This document shows, piece by piece, positions 40,401 to 53,384 of a stretch of DNA of 64,000 nucleotides; the stretch's first letter is position 1, and each line of letters starts with the position of its first letter. The stretch covers positions 1-64,000 of the forward strand of contig NZ_BCXE01000013.1 in assembly GCF_001894945.1 (NCBI RefSeq), written 5' to 3'. The notes under the pieces are model-generated. The model was given only the letters and a program-made list of their open reading frames with translations, was not told where the DNA came from and made no database searches. The stretch comes from Rhodococcus ruber NBRC 15591 (lineage in GTDB: Bacteria; Actinomycetota; Actinomycetes; Mycobacteriales; Mycobacteriaceae). Made by a program: the position numbers and the translations under genes.

Positions 40401-41649
40401 CGGCGCCCAGGTGCTCGTCTCCTACGTGCTCCCGGCGCCGGGGCACCGCCTCGAACCGGCCCGGGTACAGCGCCGGACGGCGCAGCGGCTGCCCGGACAC
40501 CTGGTGCCGGCGGCGATCGTCGTGCTCGACGAGTTGCCGCTGACCCCGGTCGGCAAGCTGGATCGCGCGGCGCTGCCGGAGCCGGTGTTCGCGGCCGGCT
40601 CGGGACGCGCCCCGCGCACCCCGGCGGAGGAGGCGGTCGTCGCGGTGTTCGCGCAGGTGCTCGGCCTCGCGCACGTCGGGATCGACGACTCGTTCTTCGA
40701 CCTGGGTGGGACCTCCCTCGATGCCACCCGTGCCTGCGATCGGCTCGGCGCCGAACTCGGGACCGCCGTGCCGGTGATCGCGTTGTTCTCGGCGCCCACC
40801 CCGGCGGGCCTGGCCGCCCGCATCGAGGCCGAGGACACCGGCGGGCAGCCGGACTCGCCGTTCGCGGTGCGGCTGCCGCTGCGCACCGACGGCGACGGAG
40901 CCCCGCTGTTCTGCGTGCATCCGGCGTCCGGACTGGCGTGGGGCTACGCCGGGCTCGCCGCGCACCTCGCCCCCGGACGGCCGGTGTACGGACTGCAGTC
41001 CCCGCACCTCGACGGCCGCGAGGACGCCCCGGCGACGATCGCCGCGTACGCCGAGCGGTATGTCGACGAGATCCGTGCGGTCCAGCCCACCGGCCCGTAC
41101 CACCTGCTCGGCTGGTCGCTCGGCGGATTCATCGCCCACGCCGTCGCGGCGCGGCTGCGCGACGCCGGCGAGGAGGTGGCGCTGCTCGCGCTGCTCGACG
41201 CGGACCTGATCGCCCGCGACGTCGCCGCGCCGGAACCGCTGACCGCCGGCGAACTCGTCGCCGCCCTCGGCTCGTCCCTGGGGCTGCCCGACGTCGATCC
41301 GGACCTGACGGCTGCCGAGGCCGCCGCGCTGATCCGGACCCACACCGGGGCTCCCGTCGACGCCGGCCACCTCGACCGGATGGTCGCCGACTACAACGGT
41401 TCGGCGGCGCTGCTCGCCGGCTACCGGCCACCGCTCTACGACGGCGACCTCGTCTTCGTCACCGCGACGGCCGACAAGCCGCATCACGCCGGGGGTTTCG
41501 CCGGCTGGCGACCCTACGTCACCGGCGCGATGCACAACCACCTGCTCGATGTCGCCCACGACCGGATGACCGCACCCGACGCGGTACCCGCCCTGGCCGC
41601 GGTGCTCGATCGGCATCTCGGCGACGACCGGTACCTCGCCGCGTCCTGA
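26857..41649 (+). CDS. tetramodular non-ribosomal peptide synthetase
   Basis: A single 4930-residue assembly line: C1-A1-PCP1-E, C2-A2-PCP2, C3-A3-PCP3, C4-A4-PCP4-TE. It should make and release a tetrapeptide whose first residue is epimerised to D. It starts with a condensation domain that resembles the EntF N-terminal C domain in its flanks ([27 protein letters not shown]), so an acyl or aryl cap is expected on residue 1. All condensation histidine motifs, carrier serines (S1015, S2528, S3579, S4620) and the thioesterase serine S4754 are intact. GTG start with AGGAGT 6 bases upstream. Neither an MbtH-like protein nor a phosphopantetheinyl transferase is in the window. A three-gene ABC exporter follows 39 bases later. 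The product is not recognised. Confidence 0.97.
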   Translation: MLHESPVAHAHLGAPQPTGAFPLSAAQRGIWFAQHLAGDTPVNIAQYVDITGDLDLDALETAARAVGREFGTGFLRILEEDGHPFQTVVHTGERLTVVDLRGEADPVAAARDWMERDYTAPVDMCTDRLTVTAVLRVGDDRWFWYARIHHIALDGVGAMTLVARTAERYTATVTGTTVHAPRTAALPDIVAADEAYRRSPRFETDRAYWTEHLAGLSDPVSLAGRGAPADAHPLLVGAELPPDTEQALRDAAARRGSSLAPLVVAAFGTYLARMTGHDEVMLSLPVSARTTAVLRRSGGMLANVVPLRLRTDAATVASVIAAAELELTGALRRQRYRQEDIARDLGLTGDHAAGFGPSVNLMLFDHQVRLGALTGRVHVLTSGLIEDLFVNLYPGGHSTHLDFQANPNLYTRDELAAHHRRFLAFLHRFATADPGRRLTDLDLLGDDERAALVPARGAEPVPARTLADLLTAGAALDPGAVAVIDGPRTVTYSELDTATDRLARLLLTRGAGPETTVALALARSLDSVQAVWAVAKTGAAFVPVDPGHPRARLDHVLRDSGARIGLTVAAHRDGLPEHTDWIVLDDPATVAAVADMDAAPITDRIVRPEHAAYIVYTSGSTGTPKGVVVTHAGLANLADDARTRLAVTPDSRATHLYSPAFDSSIEELLVTFAAGATLVVVPPQAYGGAELAEVLHAGRVTHLDATPAVLATLDPDEHPEIGTVVVGGDACPPDLADRWSRGRQFLNAYGPTEATVTATFAAPHRPGAGVDVGAPIRGMRALVLDRWLQPVPVGVTGELYLAGPGVARGYLGRPDLTAARFVADPSAPGERMYRTGDLVRWRGVSFGLPGQPKGHTGGAAAALEFAGRTDHQVKIRGFRVELGEVDAALLRHDTVARAVTIGTSTPAGATVLAAYVVGRPGAPVDGDALRAALAATLPAYLVPAVITVLPELPLTPVGKIDRAALPAPDFAATATPGGRAPEGAREELIGALFAQVLGVERVFADDSFFALGGDSIVAITLVSRARAAGLRFTARDVFERRTVAALAAVAVADTGDEPALAELPGGGTGPVETTPIVAELLTGGGPVDRYGQAVLIRLPEHPDPAHLAGAVQALLDRHDALRMRLTAARTLEVLPAGAVAAEAVLHRTPVDEPHGAAEAALEAAADRLDPAAGIVAQFAWLASPGGRDDLLVAVVHHLAVDAVSWRILLPDLAAAYTHGGAASALAPVGTSLRRWAHGLTETDRSDELPLWERILATPDPALGERPFDPARDTAATSAQLRVRVPAEVTDAVLTAVPQRFHCGPVEALLAALGLAAERWRRNRGRPAPATLVGVEGHGREEAAVPGADLSRTVGWFTTVHPLDVDLTGIDVDDAFGGGAAAAAAIRSVKERLAAVPDHGIGYGLLRYVAGILPAHPAPQIAFNFLGRIDTTVDAPWLPLGTAATREPRMPLPAVLDIDAAVDADGLVGTFTYATGLLDEDAVDEFAQLWVAALAALAWHVGDPAAGGHSPSDFPLVAVHQDRIDEWERDRGGLADLWPLSPLQAGLLFHTGYAAADAPDDYTVQTALELAGTVDAARLRAAAQSVVDRHDSLRAAFRDTAAGPVQLVRHTAVLPWRETDLRGRADTDGELARILDTDRADRFDLTAAPLLRIHLIRTADDRYRLLLTNHHLVLDGWSTPLLVAELLTAYAAGAAVPGPAPSFRNHLAWLAGRDAVAARTAWARALDGIDAPTLVAPHADGADTGGAAHTVELSAETAAGLAAATRAHDVTLATVVQAAWALTLAEVTGRTDVVFGSTVSGRPPELPGVDAVLGLFVNTVPVRVRLQPTDTGTELLRRIQAEQAALLEHQHLGLPEIHRAAGVTELFDTLAVVESYPLDRDALSALADSAGMRVLGVTGAEATPYPVSLIVEPGDRPQLSLRYRPAAVGDVAARHLVERCAQLLGALARTPDRRIAALGAPGVAAPFTPGRDRAVTLAEILTGTATRHPDAVAVVTDAGEITYRDLNDRADALAGLLAAHGAGPGTAVALALTRSFESVLAVWAVAKTGAAFVPVDPRHPQDRIEHMLTDSGARLGVTVSAHGARLTGAAATWLVLDDPATTARLAATRPAATSPARVDDPAYLIYTSGSTGTPKAVTVTHRGLGNLVDAQIAVLGLTLSARVAHVASPSFDASVFEQLAAFAVGAGLVVVPPTVVGGDELTARLTAAAVTHLVVTPAVLATLDPAATATVQTVGVAGEAVPTDLVRRWAPGRTMLNFYGPTEATIWATVADLTADAPVTLGAGIPGTETLVLDGWLRPAPLGTVGELYLSGPGLARGYHGRAPLTASRFVAHPHRSGARMYRTGDLVRWTRGGDGRPVLDYLGRTDFQVKVRGIRVELGEIDTALTADADVDFATTVGRPGPTGSTVLVSYVRPVPGRTLDPDRLRDRLAEQLPAHLVPAAIVVLDEVPLTPVGKLDRTALPEPDFGRSRRPARAPRGPVETAAAAAFAEVLGLADRGAHGSSFDLGADDSFFDLGADDSFFDLGGNSLDATRVIARVNATAGTALAVRDLFEAPTPAALAARAAGRTGAAVALGRRERPARLPLGPAQHRMWVLNQFDPASGVYNIPVALRLRGPLDRTALAAAFGDLTGRHESLRTVFPADADGPHQVIVDAVPPALDIVDVPADAVRAAVATFAGAGFDLTVELPVRARVLRLGAQEHVLVLVLHHIAADGVSVAPLARDLIAAYAARTAGAAPAWAPLPVQYADYTLWQRETLGDPDDPDSTTARQREFWTRTLAGLPDRIVLPADRPGPAVQSGASADVAFTVAADVHARLRRLARTENATVFMTVHAALVALLSRLGAGDDIAVGTAVAGRGAAELDDLVGMFVNTVVLRTPVRPEVTFADLVAQVREADLAAFAHADLPFDQVVEAVRPARSTAHHPLFQVSLALADFAAPTLELDGLGIAVEDIARDSSQFDLALELREHTGDDGRPAGLDATLTYATDLFDHDTARTLAARFVRLLATVTTDPAVPVGDVELLDAAESAELAATAGPAGIGPWLLPTLLAAAAAAHPARPAVRADGTTWTYRELDDAAGRLAHRLVAAGVGPDVRVALALPRSAESVLAVWAVAKAGGAFVPVDPAYPAERIAHMLHDSGTTLGLTTAAHRAALPGALTWLELDDPAVRAAYADDSAAPWTDADRTRPLHPEHAAYLIYTSGSTGTPKAVTVTHRGLANIVRAQADSLDVGPDARVLGFASPSFDAAIFEQLAAFGAGGCLVSVPPGIVGGTELAALLEAEQVTHAVLTPSVLSTLDSAESTSVRVLAVAGEAVGTDLVERFAGGRTMLNLYGPTEATIWATASSALTAGRALTIGSAVRGVTPLVLDDRLRPVPVGVAGELYLAGDGLARGYHGRPGLTAARFVAHPQGARMYRTGDVVRWVHAAGRLELEYVGRSDHQVKIRGMRIEVGEVDAALAGLPEVDRAVTVGRPGPAGSPVLVSYVLAATGCAPTAEALRARMSELLPAHLVPAALVVLDELPLTPVGKLDRAALPEPVFAAGAGRAPRTPAEEAVVAAFAQVLDLDRVGIDDSFFDLGGNSLDATRVVARLNSALAVRDLFEAPTPAALAVRLLERPAPRIALTARPRPARVPLGPAQQRMWVLNQLDPTSAAYNIPVALRLSGPIDAAALAAAWRDVTDRHESLRTVFPADADGPHQVAVDAGNVLDFTEAPADVHAAVAGFVGAGFDLTVELPVRARVLRLGAQEHVLVLVLHHIAADGVSVAPLARDLIAAYAARTAGAAPGWAPLPVQYADYTLWQRDILGDETDPRSTAARQRDFWVSTLAGLPDRITLPTDRPRPVVQSMASADVALAVDADVHARLRAVAATEHATVFMTVHAALVALLSRLGAGDDIAVGTAVAGRGAAELDDLVGMFVNTVVLRTPVRPEVTFADLVAQVREADLAAFAHADLPFDQVVEAVRPARSTAHHPLFQVSLALANFEEPELEVAGLRIALQDVAHESSPFDLSLTLRERTTANGEPAGIEVSLGYATDLFDDATARTLAARFGRLLTAVAENPHATIGDVDLLDPREADELRAGTGPEPVAPVTLPELLHAAATARPEAVAVVTDDRQVTYRELDARAALLADALAARGAGPGTLVALALTRSFDSVLAVWAVARTGAAFVPVDPRHPQERIEYMLADSGAVLGVTVTEHHDRLPASLGWLVLDGPAADTRLALVPQRPRATAVHVDDPAYLIYTSGSTGAPKAVTVTHRGLGNLVAAQRETLALTPQARVAHIASPSFDAAVFEQLAAFAVGARLVVVPPTVVGGTELADRLRAARVSHLVVTPAALSTLDPAALTSVEVLAVAGEATGPELVDRFGEGRTMLNLYGPTEATIWATAGPLVPGRAVTIGSAVRGVTPLVLDARLRPVPAGVTGELYLAGAGLARGYHGRVGLTASRFVARPDQPGERMYRTGDLVRWVRAGGRLELEYLGRGDHQVKVRGMRVEVGEIDAALTALPEVDFAVTVGRPGPSGAQVLVSYVLPAPGHRLEPARVQRRTAQRLPGHLVPAAIVVLDELPLTPVGKLDRAALPEPVFAAGSGRAPRTPAEEAVVAVFAQVLGLAHVGIDDSFFDLGGTSLDATRACDRLGAELGTAVPVIALFSAPTPAGLAARIEAEDTGGQPDSPFAVRLPLRTDGDGAPLFCVHPASGLAWGYAGLAAHLAPGRPVYGLQSPHLDGREDAPATIAAYAERYVDEIRAVQPTGPYHLLGWSLGGFIAHAVAARLRDAGEEVALLALLDADLIARDVAAPEPLTAGELVAALGSSLGLPDVDPDLTAAEAAALIRTHTGAPVDAGHLDRMVADYNGSAALLAGYRPPLYDGDLVFVTATADKPHHAGGFAGWRPYVTGAMHNHLLDVAHDRMTAPDAVPALAAVLDRHLGDDRYLAAS
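29383..29424. repeat. 42-bp imperfect palindrome inserted in frame in A1
   Basis: The arms GGTGTGTCCTT and AAGGACACACC are perfect inverted repeats, and pairing continues inward with a few wobble mismatches (CGGGCTG against CAACCC). It encodes exactly 14 residues (843-856, [14 protein letters not shown]) between the A-domain segments VRWR and GGAAAALEF, where A2, A3 and A4 have nothing comparable. Local codon use (AAA, GGA, CCA, CAA) is unlike the surrounding gene. Confidence 0.88.
31401..34560 (+). other. NRPS module 2: C-A-PCP
   Basis: C2 about residues 1515-1965 with HHLVLDGWS at 1669, expected to be of the DCL type because it follows an epimerase. A2 about 1969-2465 with specificity positions D-A-F-V-G-A-F-I-W-K; I do not know a matching substrate, and a hydrophobic pocket is all that can be said. 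PCP2 serine is S2528 in DLGGNSL, preceded by two extra copies of a nine-residue segment (2504-2521). Confidence 0.82.
34366..34434 (+). repeat. 27-bp tandem duplication before the PCP2 serine
   Basis: Units at 34366-34392 and 34393-34419 are identical and a third partial copy leads into the carrier motif. They encode FDLGADDSF twice, directly before FDLGGNSL. Other carrier domains of this protein have the segment once. Confidence 0.93.
34561..37710 (+). other. NRPS module 3: C-A-PCP
   Basis: C3 (LCL type expected) about residues 2570-3030 with HHIAADG at 2708. A3 about 3040-3540, specificity positions D-A-F-V-A-A-L-I-W-K, identical to A4. PCP3 serine S3579. Parts of C3 are almost identical in DNA to C4, offset by exactly 3135 bases. 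Confidence 0.82.
34891..35654 (+). repeat. C3 tracts near-identical to C4
   Basis: Tracts 34891-35118 and 35331-35654 match 38026-38253 and 38466-38789 with only a handful of differences by eye, while the DNA between them has diverged. The offset is 3135 bases in both cases. This indicates module duplication with recent homogenisation of the conserved C-domain core. Confidence 0.85.
37711..41649 (+). other. NRPS module 4 and thioesterase: C-A-PCP-TE
   Basis: C4 about residues 3615-4080 with HHIAADG at 3753. A4 about 4085-4585, specificity positions D-A-F-V-A-A-L-I-W-K, so residues 3 and 4 of the product are predicted to be the same. PCP4 serine S4620 in LGGTSL. The type I thioesterase (about 4665-4925) starts [18 protein letters not shown], has GWSLGG (S4754) and a histidine near HNHLLDV; it could hydrolyse or cyclise the peptide. 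Confidence 0.82.
38026..38789 (+). repeat. C4 tracts near-identical to C3
   Basis: Partner copy of the C3 tracts. It covers the HHIAADG active-site region and the segment [17 protein letters not shown] onward, with about three mismatches in the second tract. Confidence 0.85.
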
Positions 41650-41688
41650 CCGCGCAATCCACCCCCCTTTTCTTCCGAACGGAGCACC

Positions 41689-42647
<959 letters not shown>

Positions 42648-42651
<4 letters not shown>

Positions 42652-43421
42652 CCACGACGACCGCCGCACCGTCGCCCCTCTACCAGTGGTGGGTGCTGTC
42701 CGCGCGCACCCTGATCCCCGCCGTCCGCGGCGGCGAACTCGTCACCGCGCTCGTCGCGCCGCTCGTGTTCACCGTCGGGTTCTACGTGCCGCTGCAACGG
42801 GTGATCGCCCTGTTCACCGGCGGGGCCGTCGACTACGGGCAGTTCCTGATGCCGCTGATCGCGCTGCAGGCCGTGGCCTTCACCGCGATCTCCGCCGCGT
42901 TCCTGGCCGCGACCGACGCGGTGCACGGCATCGACCGCCGGTTCGCGACGATGCCGATCGCGGCGGCCGTGCCGCTCGCCGCACGCCTGTCCGCGAGCAC
43001 CGTCAAGTGCGCGCTGTCGCTGGCGGCGGCGATCGGTTGCGGGTACGTGATCGGCTTCCGATTCGCCGGGGCCACCGCGGCCGTCGGGTTCTGCGTACTC
43101 GCGCTCACCATCGGCACGGTCCTCACGCTGGGGGCCGATGTGCTCGGCACCGTGTTCCGCAGCCCGGAGGCCACCACGCAGGCACTGATGCTGCCGCAGC
43201 TCGTGCTCGGAATGCTCTCCTGCGGCTTCGTTCCGATCGACCAGTTCCCGGCCTGGATCCAGCCGTTCGTCCGCAACCAGCCCGTCTCCCAGTTCGCGTC
43301 GAGCCTGCGCGGGCTTGCCGACGGCACCGGCGCCACCCTGACGCCGACGCTGCTGTGGCTCGGCGGGATCCTCCTGGTCGTCGTCCCCCTGGCCACCCGC
43401 ACGAACCGGAGGCAGCGATGA
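42648..43421 (+). CDS. ABC-2 type exporter permease 1
   Basis: 257 residues with six hydrophobic segments and the ABC-2 layout of DrrB/DrrC proteins (TEATTQALMLPQLVLGMLSCGFVPIDQFPAWIQPF-type region near the C-terminus: LVLGMLSCGFVP, FPAWIQPFVRNQPVSQ). It overlaps both neighbours by four bases, implying tight co-translation with the ATPase and the second permease, with which it should form a heterodimeric membrane channel. Confidence 0.88.
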
Positions 43422-44209
43422 GCACCACCGTGACCACACCCGAGAATTCGGTTCCCGCTCTCGTGCGGCACACCGGCCTGCAGGCCGGGCGCCTGCTGAC
43501 CCGCTGGCGCCGGGATCCGATGACGGTGCTGCAGAGCCTCGCCTACCCGGTGCTGCTGTTGCTCATGCTCGAGGCGGTGCTCGGCCGGCAGGTCTCGGCG
43601 TTCGCCGGGCAGGACGCGCTGTACGGGACGGTGCCGATGGTCGTCGTGATGAGCGCGCTGCTCGGCTCGCTGGCCGGCGCCGTCACGCTCGGCCGCGAGT
43701 GCGAGGCCGGGCTGCCCGCGCGGCTGTGGGTGCTGCCCGTCCACCGGGCTTCGGCGCTGGCGTCGAGATTCCTCGCCGAGGCGGTGCGCATCACCGTGAC
43801 CACCGTCGTCGTCGTCGCCGCCGGGGTCGTGCTCGGTTTCCGCTTCCACCGCGGCCCGCTCGCCGCGATCGGTTTCCTGGCCGTACCGGTGCTGTTCGGG
43901 CTGGCGTTTGCCGCGCTGGTCACCGCGGCCGCATTCATGGCCGCGAAAACGGTGGTCATCGAAGCGATCTCGTTGCTGTGCACGCTGATGCTGTTCTTCA
44001 ATCCGGGGTTCGTGCCGATCGGTGCGTACCCGGACGTGCTCGCGCCGGTGATCCGCAACCAGCCCATGACCAGTGCCGTCGAGACGATGCAGGCGCTGGC
44101 CCTGGGCGGCGCCGTCCAGGGCCCGCTGGTGCGCACCGTGGCCTGGTCGGTGGCCCTGGTCGCGGTGTGCGCCGTGCCGGTGATCCGCGGATACCGGCGG
44201 GCCCTGTGA
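43418..44209 (+). CDS. ABC-2 type exporter permease 2
   Basis: 263 residues, six hydrophobic segments, related in layout to the first permease (FFNPGFVPIGAYPDVLAPVIRNQPMTSAVETMQAL near the end). It starts at an ATGA overlap with the upstream permease. Last gene of the NRPS-exporter unit; the second chorismate mutase follows after 122 bases that contain a separate promoter motif. Confidence 0.88.
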   Translation: MSTTVTTPENSVPALVRHTGLQAGRLLTRWRRDPMTVLQSLAYPVLLLLMLEAVLGRQVSAFAGQDALYGTVPMVVVMSALLGSLAGAVTLGRECEAGLPARLWVLPVHRASALASRFLAEAVRITVTTVVVVAAGVVLGFRFHRGPLAAIGFLAVPVLFGLAFAALVTAAAFMAAKTVVIEAISLLCTLMLFFNPGFVPIGAYPDVLAPVIRNQPMTSAVETMQALALGGAVQGPLVRTVAWSVALVAVCAVPVIRGYRRAL

Positions 44210-44236
44210 CCGGATCCGCCGCCGGTGATCCCGGCA

Positions 44237-44261
44237 GGGTGGCGAATCCGCCACCCGGGGT
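44237..44261. promoter_or_regulatory. shared island motif, copy D
   Basis: GGGTGG, 8 bases, CCACCC, then GGGGT, 71 bases before the chorismate mutase. The arms extend to the perfect inverted repeat GGGTGGC / GCCACCC. It is the closest match to copy A, which precedes the other chorismate-mutase-like gene. Confidence 0.55.
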
Positions 44262-44331
44262 GGCTGGTTCGCGGCCCCCGGGTACGGGAGGATCGATCCA
44301 GTGAACACGCCGAATCCCGAAGGGAGGCAAA

Positions 44332-44589
44332 ATGACCGCCGTTGCCGAACCAGGCACCACCGACTCCGAACTGCCCCGTCTGCGCGCCGACATCGACAGT
44401 CTCGACACCGAGATCCTCGCCGTGGTGCGGCGCCGTGTCGCGCTCGAGCGACGGATCGGGCAGCTCCGGGTCGGGACGGGGGCGCCCCGCGTCACCCACG
44501 CCCACGACATGAGCATGATCCGTCGCTACGCCGCCGAGCTCGGGGAGGACGGCACGGCCCTGGCCCTGGTCCTGCTGCGCCTGCGTTAG
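44332..44589 (+). CDS. AroQ-delta chorismate mutase
   Basis: 85 residues aligning without gaps to the M. tuberculosis intracellular chorismate mutase (Rv0948c type): LRADIDSLDTEILAVVRRRVALERRIGQLR, HAHDM, RRYAAELGEDGTALALVLLRLR. Residues equivalent to R18, R35 and R46 are present, but R58 is His and E59 is Asp, and the C-terminal LGRGRLGH tail that docks on DAHP synthase is absent. The enzyme would convert chorismate to prephenate toward Phe/Tyr. Its position after the exporter and the shared motif suggest a link to the NRPS. ATG with GGGAGG upstream. Confidence 0.78.
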   Translation: MTAVAEPGTTDSELPRLRADIDSLDTEILAVVRRRVALERRIGQLRVGTGAPRVTHAHDMSMIRRYAAELGEDGTALALVLLRLR

Positions 44590-44748
44590 CGGTGCGGAGC
44601 GCGCCCGACGGTGCCGGGCGACACCCCTCGTTCCGGGTGTCGACACGGACCTCATCCGGTCGGTCGTCGGCGGGGCGGTCCCGGGTCCACACCCACTGTC
44701 CGCGGGGCCGCCCGCACCACCGGACCTTCGCCGCATCATCGAGCATCC

Positions 44749-44785
44749 GGACAACCCCTCCCGGCGTCGCCGGGAGGGGTTGTCC
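44749..44785. terminator. strong bidirectional terminator hairpin
   Basis: A perfect 17-bp stem (44749-44765 with 44769-44785) closed by the loop GTC lies between the convergent chorismate mutase and treY genes. It marks the right end of the accessory block. Confidence 0.85.
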
Positions 44786-44801
44786 ACCCCCGGGCGCAGT
44801 C

Positions 44802-47158
44802 CTAGTCGCGGGCCAGCACGGCTACGGGAAGGTCCGCGAACACCTCCCCCGGCGACACCGTTGCCGACAGCCGCCGCCCGGTGAGCCGGTCCACCCAGCG
44901 GCCCGGCGGCAGGTCGAGCGTCGTGTCGCCCCATCCGGTCTCCTCCAGGGTGACCGTGTGCCGCGAGGCGAGCGCCACCACGTCGACGTCGTCGGCCGCC
45001 GGGCCGCGCCCGAACCCGATGAGGTGAGCGGCGGCCGGACCCGACGCGGACAGCGGGACGTAGGCGCCACCGACGAAGCTCGCCGGCCGTTCGCGGCGCA
45101 GCCGCAGCGCCGACCGCACGACCGCGAGCTTCGCGGTACCGGCGTCGTCCACGGCCGGCGGCGGGTCCTGCTCGAGCAGCCGGCGCCTCGCGGCGAAGTC
45201 CACCGGCCGCCGGTTGTCCGGGTCCACGAGCGAGTCCTCCCACAACTCGGTGCCCTGGTACACGTCGGGGATGCCGGGTCCGAGCAGCTGCAGCAGCTTC
45301 TGCCCGAGCGAGTCCGCGGAGAAATGCGGGGCCAGCGACGCGACGAACTCGGTCAGCGACGCGCCGACAGGCCCGTCGCACACCGCGTCGAGCCAGGCCG
45401 CCACCGCGCCCTCGAACTCCTCGTCCACCTCCGTCCAGGTGGTGCGCACGCCGTTCTCCCGCAGGGCTTTCCGGGCGTACTCGTGCAGCCGGGACCGCAG
45501 CTCCTCCGTCACTCGACCGTCACGCGGCCAGGCCCCGAAGATGTTCTGCCACAAGAACAGTCCCGAGGCGGCGTCCGGGGGCGGTGTGACGGATTCCCAT
45601 TCGGACAGGCACGCCGCCCACAGTTGCGGCACCTGCGAGAGCACCCCGATACGGGCGCGGACGTCCTCGCCGCGCTTGGTGTCGTGGGTGGACAGCGACG
45701 TCATCGCACGCGGCCACCACCGCGCCCGTTCCGACCAGGCGAGGTGGAATTCGGCGACGGGCAGCCCGAACCGGCCCGGGTGGCCGCCGACCTCCTGGAG
45801 GGAGACCAGCCGCGCCGCGCGGTAGAACAGGCAGTCCTCGACCGCCTTGGCGGTCGCGGCGCCGCACACCTGCCCGAACCGGGCCGCCGCCTCTGCGCCC
45901 CGGGCCAGGGCCCGCGACAGCACCTCGAGCGCGGGTTCGAGCGCGGGTTCGGCGCGGGCGCACTCACCCAGGATGCGGGGCAGCATCCCGGCCAGGGGCG
46001 CGTAGTCGGACCGGTACACGGGCAGCTCCGCCACCACCGCGATCACCGCGTCGCGCAGGTGCTCGTCCGGACAGGTCGCATCGGCGGCGTCCCGGCGGAC
46101 CGCCCGCACCAGCCGGCGCACCTCCGGTGCCAGACCCGCCTGCAGCACCGTGCTCTTGAGCTGTCTCTCCTGCGCGTGCAGCCACTGCGCGTCGCCGGGC
46201 GCGCCGGTGCGGTCACGCGAGAGCGCGTCGAGGTCCTTCTCACCGCGCGGATCGAGGAACACCGCACCGACCTCGCCGAGCGCGTCGTAGCCGGTGGTGC
46301 CGTCGACCGGCAGGGTCGGGTCGAGCGGTTCGCCGTCGCCGAGGATCTTCTCGACGACCAGCCAGCGGTCCGGGCCGACGAGTTCGCGCAACCGCTGCAG
46401 GTAGCCGGTCGGGTCCGCCAGTCCGTCCGGATGGTCCACGCGGACGCCGTCGGTGAGGTCGTCGTCCATCCACGACGCCACCTGGGCGTGCACCGCGTCG
46501 AACACCGCCGGATCCTCCACCCGCACCGCGGCGAGATCGTCGACGGTGAAGAACCGGCGGTATCCGATCAGGCCGCTGTCCCACGGCACCAGCCGGTACG
46601 CCTGCCGCGCATGCACCTCCGCTCCGGTTCCCGCGTCGGTGCCCGGGGCGATCGGGAAGCGCCGCTCGTAGTAGGCCAGCGTCGGCTCGTCACCGGTACG
46701 GTCCACGGTCAGATCCTCGACGTCGGTCGCCGACCCCAGTACGGGCAGGGCGATCCGGCCGTCGCAGCCGTTGTCCGCGTCCCAGTCGACGTCGAAGTAC
46801 GTCGCGTACGGCGAGGTGCGGCCGTGCCGCAGCACGTCCCACCACCACGGGTTCTCCCGCGGATCGCCGACGCCGACGTGGTTGGGGACGATGTCGATCA
46901 GCAGACCCATCCCGCGGGAGCGGACCTCGCGGGCCAGGGCCGCGAGACCCTCGCGGCCGCCGAGCGCCGCCGACACCGTCGTCGGATCCACCACGTCGTA
47001 CCCGTGGGTCGAGCCGGCCGCGGCGCTGAGCACGGGGGACAGGTACACGTGGGAGACGCCGAGCGCGTCGAGGTAGTCCACGAGCGCGATCGCGTCCGCG
47101 AAGGTCGTCCCGTCGCCGGTGAGCTGCAGCCGATACGTCGACGACACCGGGCGCGGGC

Positions 47159-47162
<4 letters not shown>
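44802..47162 (-). CDS. treY: malto-oligosyltrehalose synthase
   Basis: Intramolecular transglucosylase that turns the reducing end of maltooligosaccharides into a trehalosyl unit. 786 residues of the GH13 TreY type: STYRLQLTGDGTTFADA, VYLSPVLSAAAGSTHGYDVVDP, the catalytic region DGVRVDHPDGLADP and VVEKILGDGE, and FHLAW...SLSTHDTKRGEDVRAR. ATG start overlapping the glgX stop by four bases, so co-translated. Its partner treZ is 25.9 kb away on the same strand. Confidence 0.95.
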
Positions 47163-49468
<2,306 letters not shown>

Positions 49469-49571
49469 GACGGCAACCCTAGCGGGATCCTCGGTCGTGT
49501 ACGGACCGAGTGAGCCGGTCCGGCGCAGGTGCCGACCGGCCGCGCGGCGCGGACGCCTACAGTCGGACCCC

Positions 49572-50852
49572 GTGACCGTTCGCCGCCTGAATCCCGACGA
49601 GGTCGCCACGCTCGACGCGGCGCACCTGTGGCATCCCTACGGGGCCGTTCCCGCATCGACCGTGCCGCTCGTGGTCGACGAGGCCCACGGCACCCGGCTG
49701 CGGCTGGCCGACGGCCGGGAACTCGTCGACGGCATGAGCTCGTGGTGGGCCGCCGTGCACGGATACCGCCACCCCGCCCTCGACGCGGCGGTCACGCGCC
49801 AACTGGGGCGGATGAGCCACGTGATGTTCGGCGGGCTCACCCACGAGCCGGCCGCGCGGCTCGCGGAGCTGCTCGTGCGGATCACCCCCGACGGCCTGGA
49901 CAAGGTCTTCCTCGCCGATTCCGGGTCGGTGTCGGTGGAGGTCGCGGTCAAGCTCGCCCTGCAGTACCAGCGCGCGGTGGGCCGGCCGGGACGGCACCGG
50001 CTCATGACCTGGCGGGGCGGCTACCACGGTGACACGTTCGCGCCGATGAGCGTGTGCGACCCCGACGGCGGCATGCACTCGATGTGGACCGGCGTACTGC
50101 AGCGGCAGGTGTTCGCGCCGGCGCCGCCGCGCGAGTTCGACCCGGCGTACGTCGCCGAGTTCGAGGCCACGCTCGAGGCCCACACGGACGAGCTGGCCGC
50201 CGTGATCGTCGAGCCGGTGGTCCAGGGCGCGGGTGGCATGCGCTTCCACGACCCCCGCTACCTGACCGAGCTGCGCCGGATGTGCGACACCCATGGCCTG
50301 CTGTTGATCTTCGACGAGATCGCCACCGGGTTCGGTCGCACCGGGGAGCTGTTCGCCGCCGATCACGCGGCCGTCGCGCCGGACGTCATGTGCGTGGGCA
50401 AGGCGCTGACCGGCGGATATCTGACGCTGGCGGCGGTGCTGTGCACGTCGGCCGTCGCCGAGGCGGTCAGCGCGGGCGAGGGCGGCGGCATCATGCACGG
50501 CCCGACGTTCATGGGCAATCCGCTCGCGTGCGCGGTGGCCGTCGCTGCCGTGGAGCTGCTGCTCTCGCGCGACTGGCGCGGCGAGGTCGCCGCGCTCGGC
50601 GCCGGCCTCGAAGCGGGTCTGGCGCCGGCGCGGGAGCTGCCGGGCGTGGTGGACGCGCGGGTGCTCGGCGGCATCGGCGTGCTCGAACTGGACCGGCCCG
50701 TGGACATGCGCGCCGCGACGGCGGCCGCCGTCGCGTCCGGCGTGTGGCTGCGTCCGTTCCGCAACCTGATCTACGCGATGCCGCCGTACATCTGCACGGC
50801 CGACGACGTGCGGATGATCGCCGCGGGGATGTGCGCCGCCGCCCGGACCTGA
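49572..50852 (+). CDS. bioA: adenosylmethionine-8-amino-7-oxononanoate aminotransferase
   Basis: PLP enzyme making 7,8-diaminopelargonate with SAM as amino donor, the second step after BioF in biotin ring synthesis. 426 residues, with [55 protein letters not shown], Schiff-base lysine K277 in VGKALTGGY, and [15 protein letters not shown] start. Unlike bioF and bioB, no BioQ-type box is visible upstream; an inverted repeat TCGGTC...GACCGA lies at 49491-49509. Confidence 0.95.
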   Translation: MTVRRLNPDEVATLDAAHLWHPYGAVPASTVPLVVDEAHGTRLRLADGRELVDGMSSWWAAVHGYRHPALDAAVTRQLGRMSHVMFGGLTHEPAARLAELLVRITPDGLDKVFLADSGSVSVEVAVKLALQYQRAVGRPGRHRLMTWRGGYHGDTFAPMSVCDPDGGMHSMWTGVLQRQVFAPAPPREFDPAYVAEFEATLEAHTDELAAVIVEPVVQGAGGMRFHDPRYLTELRRMCDTHGLLLIFDEIATGFGRTGELFAADHAAVAPDVMCVGKALTGGYLTLAAVLCTSAVAEAVSAGEGGGIMHGPTFMGNPLACAVAVAAVELLLSRDWRGEVAALGAGLEAGLAPARELPGVVDARVLGGIGVLELDRPVDMRAATAAAVASGVWLRPFRNLIYAMPPYICTADDVRMIAAGMCAAART

Positions 50853-50902
50853 CCCCGCCGTGGGGTGCCGGACGAGCCGGGCACGCCGCCCGCATTCCGA
50901 CT

Positions 50903-50915
50903 TGAACGGTGTTCA
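50903..50915. promoter_or_regulatory. BioQ-type operator before bioF
   Basis: TGAACGGTGTTCA, an inverted repeat TGAAC-N3-GTTCA, 16 bases before bioF. It is identical to one of the two boxes upstream of bioB, so the same TetR repressor should bind. Confidence 0.82.
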
Positions 50916-50931
50916 GGTATGGTCTGCGGGC

Positions 50932-52071
50932 ATGACCGCCTTCGCCAGCCTGGATTGGCTCGACGACGTCGCCGACGCCCGGCGCGCGGCGGGCCTGCGC
51001 CGCACCCTGCATCCGCGCACCCCGGCGCCGGGCATCGTCGACCTCGCCTCCAACGACTACCTCGGTCTCGTCCGGCACCCCGAGGTCCTCGCCGCCGCGA
51101 CCGCCGCGCTGCGCCGCTGGGGCGGTGGCGCCACCGGGTCCCGCCTCGTCACCGGCACCACGAGCGAGCACGAACTGCTCGAGCGTGAACTCGCGGAGTT
51201 CACCGGCGCCGAGTCCGGTCTCGTGTTCGCCAGCGGGTACGCCGCCAACCTCGGCGCCGTCACCGCCCTCGCCGACCGCGACACCCTGATCGTCTCCGAC
51301 GCGGGCTGCCACGCGTCCCTGGTCGACGCGTGCCGGCTCTCCCGCGCACGGGTGCAGATCGCCCCGCACGCCGACGTCGACTTCGTGCGGACGGCGCTCG
51401 CGACCCGCACCGAGCGGCGTGCCCTCGTGCTCACCGACTCCGTCTTCAGCGCCGACGGGGACCTCGCGCCGCTGCAGCAACTGCATGCGGCGTGCCGGGC
51501 ACACGACGCGCTGCTGCTCGTCGACGAGGCCCACGGGGTGGGGGTCCGGGGCGGGGGCGGTCGCGGACTCGTCCACGAGGCGGGTCTCGCCGGTGAGCCG
51601 GACGTCGTGGTCACTGCCACGCTCTCGAAGTCCCTCGCGTCGCAGGGCGGCGTGGTGCTCGCCGACGCCCGCGTCCGGGCCCACCTGATCGATGCCGCCC
51701 GCACCTTCATCTTCGACACCGGTCTCGCGCCCGCCGCCGTCGGCGCCGCCCGTGGTGCGCTGCGCGTGTTGCGTGACGAGCCGCACCGGGCCCGAGCCGT
51801 GCTCGAGCGGGCCGCCGACCTGGCCCGGATCGCCGGGGTCGCCGCCCCCACGTCGGCGGTGGTGTCGGTGGTGCTCGGGGACCCGCAGGTCGCGTTCGAC
51901 GCCGCGCAGGCGTGCCGCAGCCGGGGGGTCCACGTCGGATGCTTCCGGCCGCCGTCCGTTCCCGAGGGCACGTCCCGGCTGCGGCTGACGGCCCGCGCGA
52001 ACCTGGACGCCGACGAACTCGCCCACATCGACGACGTCCTCACCGATGTGCTGTCCGGGGCACGGTCATGA
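50932..52071 (+). CDS. bioF: 8-amino-7-oxononanoate synthase
   Basis: PLP-dependent condensation of pimeloyl thioester with alanine. 379 residues, with [65 protein letters not shown] and the PLP lysine K233 in [14 protein letters not shown] start. The stop overlaps the bioD start (ATGA), so bioF-bioD are co-translated and share the BioQ-type box. Confidence 0.95.
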   Translation: MTAFASLDWLDDVADARRAAGLRRTLHPRTPAPGIVDLASNDYLGLVRHPEVLAAATAALRRWGGGATGSRLVTGTTSEHELLERELAEFTGAESGLVFASGYAANLGAVTALADRDTLIVSDAGCHASLVDACRLSRARVQIAPHADVDFVRTALATRTERRALVLTDSVFSADGDLAPLQQLHAACRAHDALLLVDEAHGVGVRGGGGRGLVHEAGLAGEPDVVVTATLSKSLASQGGVVLADARVRAHLIDAARTFIFDTGLAPAAVGAARGALRVLRDEPHRARAVLERAADLARIAGVAAPTSAVVSVVLGDPQVAFDAAQACRSRGVHVGCFRPPSVPEGTSRLRLTARANLDADELAHIDDVLTDVLSGARS

Positions 52072-52763
52072 CGGTCCTGTGTGTGACCGGCACGTCCACC
52101 GACGTGGGCAAGACCGTCGTCACGGCGGCCTACGCCGCCGTGGCGGTGGCGGCGGGGCTGCGGGTCGCCGTGTGCAAACCGGCACAGACCGGGGTGGCCG
52201 ACGAGGCTCCCGGCGACCTCGCCGAGATCGCCCGGCTCACCGGGGGACGCGTGCACACCGTGGAACTGGCCCGCTACCCGGAGCCCCTGGCGCCGGACAC
52301 CGCGGCGCGCCGCAGCGGCCGGCCCCTGCTGCACCTGCCCGTCGTCGTCGCCGCCGTACGCGAGCTCGCCGGCGCGCACGACCTGGTGCTCGTCGAGGGC
52401 GCCGGTGGGCTGCTCGTCCGGCTGGGCAGGGACGGATTCACCCTCGTCGACGTCGCCGCCGCGGTGAGCGCCCCGGCCGTGGTGGTGGCAGCCCCCGCCC
52501 TGGGGACCCTGAACCACAGCGCACTGACCGTCGCCGCGTTGCGGGCCGGCGGGGTCGAGTGCGCGGGCGTGGTGATCGGTGCGTGGCCGGAGCACCCGGG
52601 TCTGGCCGAGCGGTGCAATCTGCAGGATCTGCCCGGGGTCACCGGTGTGCCCCTCCTCGGGCGCCTCCCGGCGGGCAGCGGCGCCCTCGACGCGGTGTCC
52701 TTCGCCGACCAGGCCGCCCGCTGGCTGCCTGCCGACCGGCTCGGCCTGCCGGTTCGGCCCTGA
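52068..52763 (+). CDS. bioD: dethiobiotin synthetase
   Basis: ATP-dependent carboxylase closing the ureido ring of dethiobiotin. 231 residues with the P-loop [11 protein letters not shown] at the N-terminus, [21 protein letters not shown] and the P-loop partner regions of the family. It starts within the bioF stop codon. Normal length for actinobacteria. Confidence 0.94.
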   Translation: MTVLCVTGTSTDVGKTVVTAAYAAVAVAAGLRVAVCKPAQTGVADEAPGDLAEIARLTGGRVHTVELARYPEPLAPDTAARRSGRPLLHLPVVVAAVRELAGAHDLVLVEGAGGLLVRLGRDGFTLVDVAAAVSAPAVVVAAPALGTLNHSALTVAALRAGGVECAGVVIGAWPEHPGLAERCNLQDLPGVTGVPLLGRLPAGSGALDAVSFADQAARWLPADRLGLPVRP

Positions 52764-52888
52764 CACCTGTCCCCGCGGCGCCCGGCCGGGCGCACCGCCA
52801 CGCTTCCCGCAGGTGAACGAATGTGCGAGGACGACGAGTTCGGGTAGGGTATCCGGTGCGGTTGAGACACCAGCCGTAGTGCCAGTGA

Positions 52889-52911
52889 GGACGCGTCCCG
52901 ACGACGCGTCC
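52889..52911. other. hairpin in the leader of the GAF gene
   Basis: A perfect 9-bp stem GGACGCGTC / GACGCGTCC with a five-base loop, about 100 bases before the GAF-like gene. It may be a leader structure or the bioD terminator. A GGGTAT element lies at 52847-52852, upstream of it. The rest of 52764-53010 holds no gene. Confidence 0.45.
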
Positions 52912-53010
52912 CTACGTCAGTGCTACGCAGTGTTCGCCGCGTCCGGCGTCGACCGCTGCGTATCCCCGACCGAGGCAGACCGGAAGTCGGTGTAGGAGAC
53001 AGCGCAAGCG

Positions 53011-53337
53011 ATGAGGGTGCTCGATCACCAGCAGTGCGAGACGGCCCGCAGGCGGGCGGTCTCGCACTCCCACATTCTCGACGGCCCGTTCGGCCGGATC
53101 GCCGCGTCCTGGTTCGGGGCGCCGGTGCCGATCGTCGACGCCGACCGCATCCGGCTCGAGGCCGCCCACGGGCTGGGCGGGGCGCGGCAGATCCGCCGCG
53201 CTCCCGGCTCGTGCGCCGCACCGATCCTCTCCGACCGCCCGGTGGCCGACGCCCGCCTCGTCGCCGAACTTTCGGAATCGATTCTTGCACGGGCGCAGGA
53301 CGACATCGCCCTGCTCACCGCAGGTATACCCCGTTGA
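53011..53337 (+). CDS. minimal GAF-like domain protein
   Basis: 108 residues. The middle reads like a shortened GAF domain: IAASWFGAPVPIVDADRIRLEAAHGLGG followed by RAPGSCAAPILSDRPV, which matches the usual VSIVDxDRxWFKAxHGL...PGLCASAI pattern, but the domain is truncated compared with the usual 150 residues. ATG start with TAGGAGA upstream. It is followed by STAS and HATPase genes on the same strand, so a sensory input to that stress pathway is plausible. Function is inferred from context. Confidence 0.65.
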   Translation: MRVLDHQQCETARRRAVSHSHILDGPFGRIAASWFGAPVPIVDADRIRLEAAHGLGGARQIRRAPGSCAAPILSDRPVADARLVAELSESILARAQDDIALLTAGIPR

Positions 53338-53384
53338 CTCCGACCCCCGGGATCGGACCCGCTATCGCACAGGAGGACAGTGTC

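Noticed and set aside
26857-41649. Siderophore synthetase (heterobactin/rhodochelin type)
   Set aside because: The first C domain resembles that of EntF, but no DHB, hydroxyornithine, MbtH or iron-uptake gene is nearby, and the E domain after module 1 does not suit heterobactin as I know it.
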